Shown here piece after piece: positions 26,829 through 37,455 of a stretch of 64,000 nt of DNA (positions are counted from its first letter, which is position 1; each line of letters begins with the position of its first letter). A model generated the notes under the pieces. It did no database searches. It saw only the letters and a program-made list of their open reading frames with translations, and was not told the DNA's origin. Location: contig JACATO010000687.1 in the NCBI GenBank assembly GCA_018389105.1, positions 7,501-71,500 of the forward strand. The letters run 5' to 3'. Source of the DNA: Nautilus pompilius. Its lineage: Eukaryota; Mollusca; Cephalopoda; Nautilida; Nautilidae. The position numbers and the translations under genes are program-made.

Positions 26829-28149
26829 ACTTTTCGCTTAAACTCGAGACATCCAATTCGCTTATCAGTGTAAATTCTAATAAAAAGAAAATAAAATCTT
26901 ACTTTTACATTACATAAGATTTGGCTATTGTACATTAATTCTGTAATCTCACCCCCAGGGCCTGTCCGTGGATCACTTTCTGCATGCCTACTCACTTCTA
27001 TTCCAAACATTTATTATTTATTTTCAAAAAAATACTAATCTTAATCTCGAACTTCTTTTTCTGCCATCTTACCGACGGCTGTAATCTCTTTACCACCTGG
27101 TCAGTAACCGTCACTCACTGGATCTTTTACGCTGCCAAAGACTGAATTACCATTAATCGTTTCCTAGAAGAGCGGGATTCGGTCAAACATAACAGCCCGC
27201 GCGTCGTCATAAGTTCGCTAGGTAGACTCTCACTGCGATTCCAAGCAGATTACAGATTAATTTCACTGCTAATCTGATAAACAATGATATTCTGATAACA
27301 TAAAAAAGAAGCGTATCGTTATTCATTCCTTTACGATCGTTTTTCTTTCCATTCTTCATCCGGAAACGTGTATTTCTCATTACCCAGGGTTCCAGGCTCT
27401 AAAAGACCTCGATGCGCATGATCGGGAAAGACAAACAGAAAAGTAATTATGGCATCAGCAAAGCGATTGTTAAAAACAATGGCAGTCGGTATAAATGAAT
27501 ATTGAGGTTTTAGGATTTCGCCATTGATCCCGCGAGCGTATAAATACTTTAATGAGAGATACGGACTTGAACAGTTTGTCACAAAAAAAAAAAACAAACA
27601 GAAAAAAAGAGAGGAAAGTTGGCTTAAAAGTACACAACAAACTTTTAATAAGTTTTCTCTACTCGTGTGGACATTTATATACTGTACATTAAAATTAATC
27701 GAGTTATTATAATCGCCGTTATGTTTGATTTATTAATCTAACTGGAAGTAACCAAACAAAACCGTCCCATTAACAGACGGAGAGAGAGAAAAAAGGGAAA
27801 TAGATGGCGCTGAATACATACATAAATAATGTCTTAAAATATTATTCAAATTTTTTTTAGATGCAATTACTTTATTATCTATATCTGTTGCTAACGAGCG
27901 AATGATACATTTTCTTATTTGTATCTTGCAAAACACTACATTCTCGCTTAATCGATATTAAATGAAATTGCTGAATTTATTTGTAATATCCAAACAACAG
28001 CTAAAATATGATTAATGACTTTGTGATAGTCATCCTCACAAATTATCTGTAAGGGAGACAACTCGAGATGGTATAATTTAACAACTGGAAACGACACCAG
28101 TAATTGTGTGAAGAACCGAATCTGCGAAAAGGGTACCTGGGAGGGGGAG

Positions 28150-28290
28150 TTTATCTTTAGATCACTGGCCTACTGATATTGATGATCCGAGTTCGAATCC
28201 AGGTCGGGATTGGTGCCATTTGGCAACGTACGGTCTCTTCCAGCTCTTAAAGAAGTTTTCCAGTAGGGACTTTTCTTTGTATATGCGTGC
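28150..28290 (+). mobile_element. tRNA-derived SINE fragment
   Basis: GATCCGAGTTCGAATCCAGG (B box) is preceded by a degenerate A-box region and followed by gtctcttccagctctt, comparable with the tails of the other copies. Confidence 0.45.
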
Positions 28291-29213
28291 GGCCGACTCT
28301 TGTAGCCCCGTTCTGTCTTCCACGCTTGGTTTAGGAAACTAACACCAAGGACTTTCATCTGCTGGATTCTCTATCCGGCGATGAGCTGGTCAAAAAGTTA
28401 GTTCTCCGTGAACAACAATTTTGGCGACCCCCTCGACCCGACTTTCGTGGTCTAAGGACGGCGTCACGCAGCAGGGAGCTAGACGGAGAAGGGAAGACAA
28501 CCCACCCACGTAAGTACTGGAAGGAAATCCCTGCGCCAGTCTGGCGAAGAGGGGAGAGTAGAACCCAGGTACTAATTACTTGGGTGTTTCATATCTCATC
28601 CTCTTGAAACACTACAGGTAGTAGGTATGTCATTGAAACTGTTACAGATATTATAATGAACGATTTACATCACTGAGATGATTTATTTATTCGTATCCTG
28701 TTATGTTTTAAGATTAAATAAAACAAAAAATATATTTGATAATTCGAATAAAAACTGAAAATTATAAATCTTAATTTGTTATTAATAAAGTGAATTTAGA
28801 ATCAATAGTCTATAATTAATATTATTTTATATAGCTTAATTAATTAACAGGAAGATTTCATGAACAATATTGAAAGATAGCTTAATCCATTTTTTTATGT
28901 TTTTAGTTCAATAAAATTCTTTTATAAGCTTTTTTGTTGTAACTTTTTGTTGTTATTTACTTACAATTTAGAAATATTTTATTTTAATAAAAAGTCCACA
29001 CTTCGCTCTTTGTTTTTCTTTGTAAAGATTTCCACTACTTTGATAATATAGGGGAGAGAACTCTACCTGACAATCGGCAAAATAAATGTAGCAATTTTTG
29101 CTAATGATAATATGTGGCTAAAAATTTTTTGATTTACCTCCCTTTAACTAAAAACCAATATAAAAATTATAATAATAAATTTAATCAGATAATTAAAAAT
29201 TGAACATGCTTTT

Positions 29214-29215
<2 letters not shown>

Positions 29216-29245
<30 letters not shown>
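29216..29245. repeat. ATT microsatellite
   Basis: Ten ATT units in an AT-rich stretch. Confidence 0.9.
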
Positions 29246-29248
<3 letters not shown>

Positions 29249-29559
29249 TATTATTTACTGAGATTTAAAGCATTTTGTAATTTTGTTAGTATCAACACAA
29301 TAAAGAGTTACGAGTTGTTTCCCTTAATTCTGCTTACAAATAAAAAATATTCAAATTACGAGATGAGAATTTTGTTAAGTAAAACTGAAGAAATGCTAAG
29401 AAACAATTAATTTTTCATTACGGTTTAAAATAACTTACACAGAAGAGAAGGAAGATTCTTATCCGAATGATTTTTTTTAAAATCTAAAGGTCGCTGACAT
29501 CTTTAGCCTTCTGCATACCACCTGGGGAGGGATGGGGGGGGGGTTGTCTCCCTCTAGCT

Positions 29560-29640
29560 CCAAGTCCGTATTACTCGCCACCACAGTTTCTCCTTTACCA
29601 GCCAACAGCGTGGGTTTCCTCCCAAACCTGAAAGTAAAGG
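29560..29640 (+). mobile_element. Possible 3' SINE fragment
   Basis: ccagccaacagcgtgggttt followed by cctcccaaacctgaaa parallels the 3' part of the copy at 59.7 kb. No tRNA head precedes it. A similar fragment, tttcggttttctcccacatc, lies at about 7345. Confidence 0.35.
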
Positions 29641-32600
29641 GCCCGTGACTCAGAATTACTTTTATTAAAGCTCCAAACTCACTTTTTACTCTTGAAATTG
29701 GTTTGTGACGATTTGTATTTTTAATAAGAATTATTACGCGAAGAAAGAAAGAATCTGCAGAAGGGTCAGGTAGATAGGAGATGGTTGGGGGGGGGGAGAG
29801 ACCGAACGCAGGCACTACGCCATCGAATTGTTCCGACAGAAATCCCGGTAAGTGACCGTTTTCCAGTCCGTTCTACCACCCGCCGGTGATGTCTGCAGGC
29901 TGCTGGATGCGGGAGTAACGCCAGTACAGCCTTCAGAAAGTAATGTTATACTTCCGGTGAATCTGTCCTCGCAGAAAGTGGAATTAATTCAGTATATTCT
30001 ACTATCAATCCCCCCCCCCCGGCGGTCGCGTGATAATCGTTGGCGTCCCACACTAACGGTTTTCCTTGGAGGAAATCATCCGACAGGGGGCGCAGTTTTA
30101 CCAGATTGGCTCGGACAACAATATGGCGTAGCGGACGAATGGATCTAGGAAGCCATCTCATGGTTCTCTTCCTCGATTTGGTTTACATACCGATGACTAC
30201 CATCTGTGAACGATCGCCTCTAAAGCAATACGCCGTTTTATTTCCAAAGTCTTTTGAAGATTTCTGCACAAGCGTCCAGAGAATGTATTCTCGCATTTGT
30301 GTTTTTTGTTGTTGTTTTTTTCGTAAATACCGAATTCCGAGGTTAGCCGGTGCACGAGACGTTTCGCTATATCCACGAAGTTGTGACGTCATAAGCGAGA
30401 GACTCGGTGGAAATTCCTACTTTAAAGAATCGATCATCAGCGGATGATTCCAGTCCTTGCGGTACCGGTCGCTTTGGTTGGCCGTAGTGCGCGGATCCAT
30501 CACGACGTGGCGCGCCAACGAGATGTCCAGGTATTTTACTGAGAAATACTATTAACGCAGTGTATGGAGGGTGGGGGTGGGTTCCTCTCCTCGAAAACCG
30601 GGCCCTGACCTAAATCTCGTGGAGTAAGTGCAAGGTGATCCTAACCGAAAGACCTCGAATAGAATGACCATTTTTCTGTGGTGATAGCGCAATAAAGGCG
30701 ACACTAACACAGCGAACGATGGGCCAAGTGTTGATCAAGAACGGGTAGAGTACCGCGTGTCTTTTAGAACAACTCTCTTGGCTTTCTCTACTGTACTCAT
30801 CTCTTCCACCTTCAGGATTTTCTAACAATGCTATAGCAATAGTGAAACTGCTATCTAAGTTAACAGCAATAGATAAAATCTGCATATCTCACGTCACTTC
30901 ACGAGAACACTAAACTGATTCCTCCAAGACGGCATCTTTATACAACACAAGCCGACAAACAGCTTCCCTTATGGAACCGGTTTTCTCCCACGTGTAAAAC
31001 TGAAAATCCTAGTTCTGAGCCCATCGAGGCGCAAGACTGGCAGCGCATCCTAGCAGAAAACGACGACACTACGTTGTTTCCTCTCCACCTGGATTGTCTA
31101 TCTCGTAAGGCAACAACAACGGATTACTACTTAGAAAAATTGACAGGATGCATCTGTTAAAGAAAGTCTATTTACAAATTTCGGAAAATTCAAAGGTAAG
31201 TAAGCCTACATACAGGCGTGTGGTCGAGGCTGTGACGTCACAGATAGATACGCTGCTACCTTGAACTCTTCTCATACCACTGATAAATTTCAAACGTTTT
31301 ATTATAATACCCCGTGTAATATTTTTCAAAACCATGCGTACTGGATGAAAGTGCACGGAAGTTTTTCTGGTAATATTACCCAAGGTGCTTGCTTGCCTAG
31401 TGATTCTTCCCTTTAACGTTTCAGAGTATCATTCTCGTGATCTTCGGTAATAATTAGAATTTGGCATTGGTCGGCCAGACTGAGTACCAAGGTGCTCACT
31501 CCTGGTGACTCTGTCTCATTCCAGGAAAGAGGACACCGGATCTACTCTTATTGCAAACACAAGGCTACTTTCAGATTTTACGAAGACTGAAATAGACCAT
31601 TCTCTTTTTTTTGGTCTATTTAATCGAGCACCTGCTGTCATGAAGAAGCGGTTTGTCAGCGACGCTACAACCGGAATCATTCGCTTGTTTCATTCTTATA
31701 GACATCACGAACAGGGCGAAAGATGTCCCGACTACTGATCCCAATCCACCGTAATTACCCCTAATATTAGATTAAATTCCTGTCAGACGGGATTAGAAAT
31801 GGCAGATTATTAACAATTCACGTCAGCATTACGTCCATTAAAATTCTTCTGAACAGTTTCGTACTTCATCTCCTTGAAAGTAAAACCAAACTTATTCGTT
31901 TGTCCGCAGTAAACAGAAAAGAAACTACCGAAATCAACCCTGTCGGTTTCTAAAGAAAGTCCAACAAAAATTTCCAATTTAAATGCAGATTTGAAGTTAT
32001 TCATATAAATATATTTTTAAAATTCAAGTTAGTTATCACGATAGCGATTAGTTAGGATAGGTTTCCACCGGTTGTAGTGCACTTTATTAAAGTGACAAGT
32101 TTATGAAAGAGAGAAAAGAAACCCAATCAACTATTGCATTATTTGATTTTTAACTGTAGTTTGTCGAATGGCCAGGATTAGTTATTACTGGACACGGCTC
32201 GAGCAGAACCGGCGTCGCCATCTTTAATAGGACATCGCCAGGTCCGGCCACTAGGTATACAAACTGCATTAAACCATTCGCCGGAATCTTTAACTTTCTT
32301 ATTTACAAATCTGTAAAATTCTTTACAAAGACTCCGTGTTTTTTTTTTAGAACTAAATTAATTCTGACATTCACAACCCGTAGCTAATCCCGTCCCACTC
32401 CCTTTAACTGCATCTGTCCCATCTGCCGCGTCAACTAATATCTCCTAGTTTCGTGAGTTGTCGCCCCTTCCCGCCTTCCTCTTCCGCGGAGCTCGGACCC
32501 TCCGACGGCTGGCGGCGTTCTTCCGTTGGTAGGGAACATTGCGGCCTCACAGCCAGAGAACACGAATAGTGGTCGAATCAAAGGGTTAGAGGCAGGCAGC

Positions 32601-33654
32601 GAACGAGAGAAATTAGCTTTACATCGAGATTGTCTGAATGCATTTTGTTATAACAAAAGTAACCGGGTTTTGACACTCCAAAACGTGTCGGGTCATTTCC
32701 GAGACACCGTATGTATATCACCCTTGACTACTTGTAGTCGTCAGTCAGGTTAGGCGCCAACTTCCGTTTTACGAGCTGTGAGAATGGATTTGCTGCTTAC
32801 CTCCCCATTACGTCAAAGATATTCATGGCCGCTTTAAATCATGTGGGTTATGAGATAGGTTAATATTTTTCCATCAAAAGTATTCGTGAAGTACCGTCCT
32901 ATTCCCCCCTTCTCCCACCTAAATTTCCTTTCTCCAAAGAAAATCCGTGAAGAAGATCGGAAAATTGCAGCAGAAAAACGGACGTGGATTCCTCACCGAA
33001 GTAATAAATGGCGCCCTTAGGCCAGTCTCGAATGCGCATGCGCGTGTAGGACACGAGTTAACGTTGAGTATGGAAAATATAATCCTCACTAATGGCGACT
33101 ATATTTCTAAATTAAAAAAAAAAAGAAATTAGGATATTTATTGCTTTGATCTTTTTTTTTTTTTTTAGTTTTCACGCTTCAGTTCTCCGAAGCTTTCTTC
33201 GAACAAATGTCGAGTATCGCCCCTAAAACAACAACAATAACAGATTCTGAAATCGCTTTTATTTCCTTCCCTTAAGGATCCAAGAGAACCTAACTTATTG
33301 CCGTAACTTACCCGTATTTATCCCATCCAGTGAGCGCCCTGGGTCAAATCATTTACCGTTCGTTACACGTACGTCTTACTTAAGGATATAAGCGACCCCA
33401 GCCTACAGAGATAAGAAATTTACGCTACCACATCAAAAACAGTTTAACATTTTTATTTTTTTTGCTTTTACAGTAAAAATTTAACAGAATAATTTTTATC
33501 TACTAAATTATGCGACGAGAAGAAAAAAAGACAAGCAAAAACGTTGTTTTCTTACCAAGGATTAAAAAAAAAGAGAGAGAGAAAAGAATTAACCTTTCAA
33601 CGGACGGAACGAAGATCCATCTTCATTTCATCTTCAATAATTGGCATATAAAAC

Positions 33655-33699
33655 CACATGACCGTCTTTACGTCATGTGATTACAAACGTAAAGACGGT
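33655..33699. other. Overlapping inverted repeats
   Basis: ACCGTCTTTACGT (33661-33673) pairs perfectly with ACGTAAAGACGGT (33687-33699) across a 13-base loop. The same left arm also overlaps CACATGAC (33655-33662), which pairs with GTCATGTG (33672-33679). The two hairpins exclude each other. Confidence 0.8.
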
Positions 33700-34257
33700 G
33701 CTCTCCTCGTTCTTGTTCTTCGCGAACACTGATCCGACTTTCGAGATTCCGAAGACGTCTCACAGCGGAGAGCTAGAAAAGGGAAGGCGTCGGGTATCAG
33801 TTCTGGGGACCGGTCGAAGGTTACCTGAAGAATCTTCGCCACATGTACTCGGAAGAGTGAGGTGGGTGCGTCAAACCGAGTTGGTCTCGGCTGGGCTGTC
33901 TAGCCACCAGATGGCAGTGTTTCGGTTCTTTATGCCAATTCCTAGAGGAATAAAGGTGGGTTTTCGTCCGGCGAAGTAACCCATGGCAGAAGCTCGTAGT
34001 GTTTCTGTCAGGTAATAATTAGTGAACCTATTTATGGAACTATACGAATCGTTGGTTAATGTTTCTAACTGTTCGAGGCACAGTCAACAAAATCATTCTA
34101 AATTAAACAAAATCGAAATCTGAGCAGCCGGGTGGGTATCTTGTTACCCGTCGACCTACAGTCAGAAACCTGCTACTGTCCGCTTAGATACTAGAATTTC
34201 GTCAATGACTTACATAAAAGTGTTGTTTTGTTAATACAATTATATACAGCCTGCCTT

Positions 34258-34314
34258 TTGATTATTATTATTATTATTATTAGTATTATTTTCTTATTAT
34301 TATTATTATTATTA

Positions 34315-34365
<51 letters not shown>
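34258..34365. repeat. ATT microsatellite
   Basis: ATT units with a few interruptions, lying just beyond the 3' end of the two-module gene. Confidence 0.95.
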
Positions 34366-34379
34366 ATTTTTTAAAATAT

Positions 34380-34385
34380 TTTATT
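34380..34385 (-). promoter_or_regulatory. Polyadenylation signal AATAAA of the two-module gene
   Basis: On the minus strand the hexamer AATAAA lies 24 bases past the TAG. The 3' untranslated region would be very short, and the transcript end would fall at the edge of an ATT/AAT microsatellite. Confidence 0.6.
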
Positions 34386-34409
34386 GTCCATTTTGTCGTG
34401 GTTCTCATT

Positions 34410-34546
34410 CTATACACCGGAAGTACACGTGCAGATCCTCTGGGAAAAGTACGTCCCCTTGGCGCACGGCATTTTTTTCCACCCTTTCTGAGGCTCGTAG
34501 ACCCGGTAGGACTCTGGGTCGCCAGGGACGGAGTTCAGCAGGCACC
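34410..34546 (-). CDS. Terminal exon coding the second four-cysteine module and stop
   Basis: The acceptor is cttactccatcttgtttcag. In phase 1 the exon reads 44 codons starting CLLNSVPGDPESY and then TAG (34412-34410). Cysteines fall at module positions 1, 27, 38 and 40, with M-P-C-A-K-G-T and F-S-Q-R-I-C-T-C. The match to the first module in spacing and residues (P, G, M-x-C-A, T, F-S-Q, C-x-C, S-G) is strong evidence that both are real and arose by exon duplication. A longer frame overlaps here (34405-34614), but it reads through the acceptor in another phase and has no such pattern. Confidence 0.85.
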
Positions 34547-35841
34547 CTGAAACAAGATGGAGTAAGATTACAAGAGAGAATCCCATCGAAAGTCAATCCT
34601 GGAGCCCGGAACAAAAACGTGCCTACTGGGACAAAGCAAACACCGAAGTAATATTAATGAAAAGACTCATTTACTCGATAACTAGAATTAAAACAAAAAA
34701 ACCCAATTACTTATAATAAATAACTATGTCACCGAATCTAAGGACATTGAAGCATATGTAGGAGACGCCATCGCTCTTCTGTCAAGAAGTTTACAAATAA
34801 CGTCGTGCGCGTCACAGTTGTGCAAAACGAATGTGCAAGGTTATTAAAAGAAATCCTTCAGTATGAACGACAAAAGTGAACACCCCACACACCCCACCCG
34901 GGTAAATGGCAGATAGAGGGTTCGAGCCAGTTTATCCGCACGTGTTTTGCTGCTGTCACGCGTAACAGAACCTGGTGGGCTGCCTGAACGAACGTGGCTT
35001 GTCGTCGTCAAGTTCGCTGTATCCTGCACCGTATAACTGATGGCAAACACGTTCTGCAGTCGCTCATAGATGTTCGGAACTCTGCCGCATCTCTTTGCTA
35101 CAGCGCTAATAATAACTATTGTTAATGGGCAGAAAAGGGATTATAGACTGTTTAAATGAAACCATAGATTTTTCTGAATATTGATCTTGTGATTAATGAG
35201 GGTTCATTACCACTTTCGTTACGGTCCTTTATATATATTATACCTGCGTGGAGTGGAACATTAAGCCAGGTATTTTTGGCTTTACTTTACAGAATGTCAC
35301 GTTTCAGCGCGGAAACATCAAATGCATCTTCTATCCCAACTTCCACCGCACTTAATTTCTCAACAGTAACCGATGTTCCTCCCGTGACGCCATCAGACGC
35401 CGCGATCTGAGAACCAGCTGGTAAAACAACAACAACAACAACAACAGCAGCAGCAGCAATGCAAGACGGTTTCAGTCGAACACCCCCCGATTGTTCCGCG
35501 CACGGGCGGACCGGCTTACCCACAAGTCCACTAATGCATCCGCAGGCGTGTTGACTGAAAAAGGTGGTCGGAGCGCATGACATGGAAACTGGACCGAACG
35601 GCGCTACTTTGTAGAACTTCGACGGGCTGTCCTTGTCAACAAACAGATCGCAGTCTGCAAACAAAGACAGAATAGCATCACCAGCCTAGAAAACAACAAC
35701 AAATTGGTTATTTCATTCTCCTTTTCTTGCAGGCCAAGGAAATAGAAAAAAGCAAAGGTGAAAAGCTGTTATGTGTCGAGCAGTACTTTTTCATGAATAA
35801 TATTTGATGAATTATATTATTTTTTGTTTACTTTTGTCGTG

Positions 35842-35874
<33 letters not shown>

Positions 35875-37242
35875 GCAAAATACTTTTTCCCCTAAAGAGT
35901 GATACAAAAAACAGGTCCTACTGCATAAGAAGATACATTTACGAAATGAAACAGAAGAATCAGTCATCTGTTGCCTTTGTCGTCCTTTCTTTTTTTTTCA
36001 GTTAGAGAAGTGATAGGTCAGGACAAAATCAAGTGTTTTATACGGAAGAACCAAATAAAGCATCTTCCCTTAGGATTCGTCAGTCAGTGGACTACAAACA
36101 TCGCTCCATTACCGGGATAAGCAGAGAGGAAGTGCTGAACCTTTTTGAGAAGTGCGTGATTGGCCCAAGGGTTGGGAATATATTTTTCGTGGCGCATCTA
36201 CTGAAACTGTTCCTCAATCAAAGTACAAAGATAAGATGGAAGAGATAAGGTTGAAAATCGCAGAAGACGGGTTATTTTTCAAATACCGTGATTCTCACGA
36301 AGGGCAGGTAACTCCATTAGAGCTCTTCGGAAAACTGACGGGTCCCGATCACATCACCGTCCATGACGTTTAATCTCCACGAAGGGCTCTATGGGATATC
36401 GTATTAAAGGGGTGTGTGTGTGTGTTAGTGCGTGTCCTCTGTATCAATAGAACGTTTTTAGTAGTGCTCGAATAGAAATTAGAACCGGATGGAATCTCAG
36501 TTTGCAAACAGATTAATCAGGTTTTGCAAAGTGGCGGATGGATGGTGGAAGAGCTGAGACCAGGTACAGACCGGAGCGAATGGCCGGGTCGCGCACGGCG
36601 ATTTGTATCGAACCGCCGGCCGGCAAGGATGTGGTGGGTTTGTCCGTCACCGGGTCGTGGGCAGCGATTTGGATCCCGGTGAGGTGGCAAATGGTGGTCC
36701 GCGAAAAAAACTGTAATTTCCGAGAAGGAGGGAACAGAACATCTCAGCTCGATCTGAGCCAAATTTGCAGCCTTCCCCCCCCCCCTTTCCCCGTAGATCC
36801 GCTTCCCGGAACTCCTTAATACAGATTCTGCGCCAGGGGAGAGATGTACTCCGACAGAACTCGATCGCTGATATCATCGCCAGTGGATCAGCGCCCTCCT
36901 GGTGGGGCTGCTGCACCGTAAATCACTATTCCCATTGACATTTTGCCAGTGCCATCATCGATGCCATAATAAACAGGTGTTCTTTCAAACTTGGGTGTCC
37001 GGTCTTTTTCTTTACTTGTGCCGATTCCCTGTAAAGGACATTCAGGCTGCTGTTTTCATTCAAACTCTTTTCGAAATTTTCATGATTGAGAAAAGAAAAT
37101 GTTCTTTTCGCTTCTGATATAAAAATCCTAAACCTTTAGCGCGAGCCCCCCCCCACGGCTAACGAATCATCGGATGCACTCCCTCTACTCTAAGAGTTTT
37201 TAACTTTTATCATCACAGAGATAGATGGGGGAGGAAGAGAGA

Positions 37243-37309
<67 letters not shown>

Positions 37310-37407
37310 GTTATCACATAAGGACAAATATTAGTTCAGATTGCAAGCAGGTCTCTCTGTCTCTCCATCTCTCTCTCTTCTCTCCATCTCTCTCTCTCTC
37401 TCATCTC

Positions 37408-37455
<48 letters not shown>

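Larger units (their letters stand above)
28500..33650. other. Non-coding sequence, very AT-rich at 28.6-29.5 kb
   Basis: 28600-29460 is almost free of G/C and of open frames. Further on, a consensus donor (TTCAAAG|gtaagt) at 31196 follows an 80-base open stretch beginning after a pyrimidine-rich ag at about 31116. This is only a weak exon candidate. Confidence 0.4.

Noticed and set aside
35287-35519. C-terminal extension of the first module (alanine/valine run)
   Set aside because: Lies past a good donor and includes a CAA/CAG microsatellite; a second module exon joins in phase.
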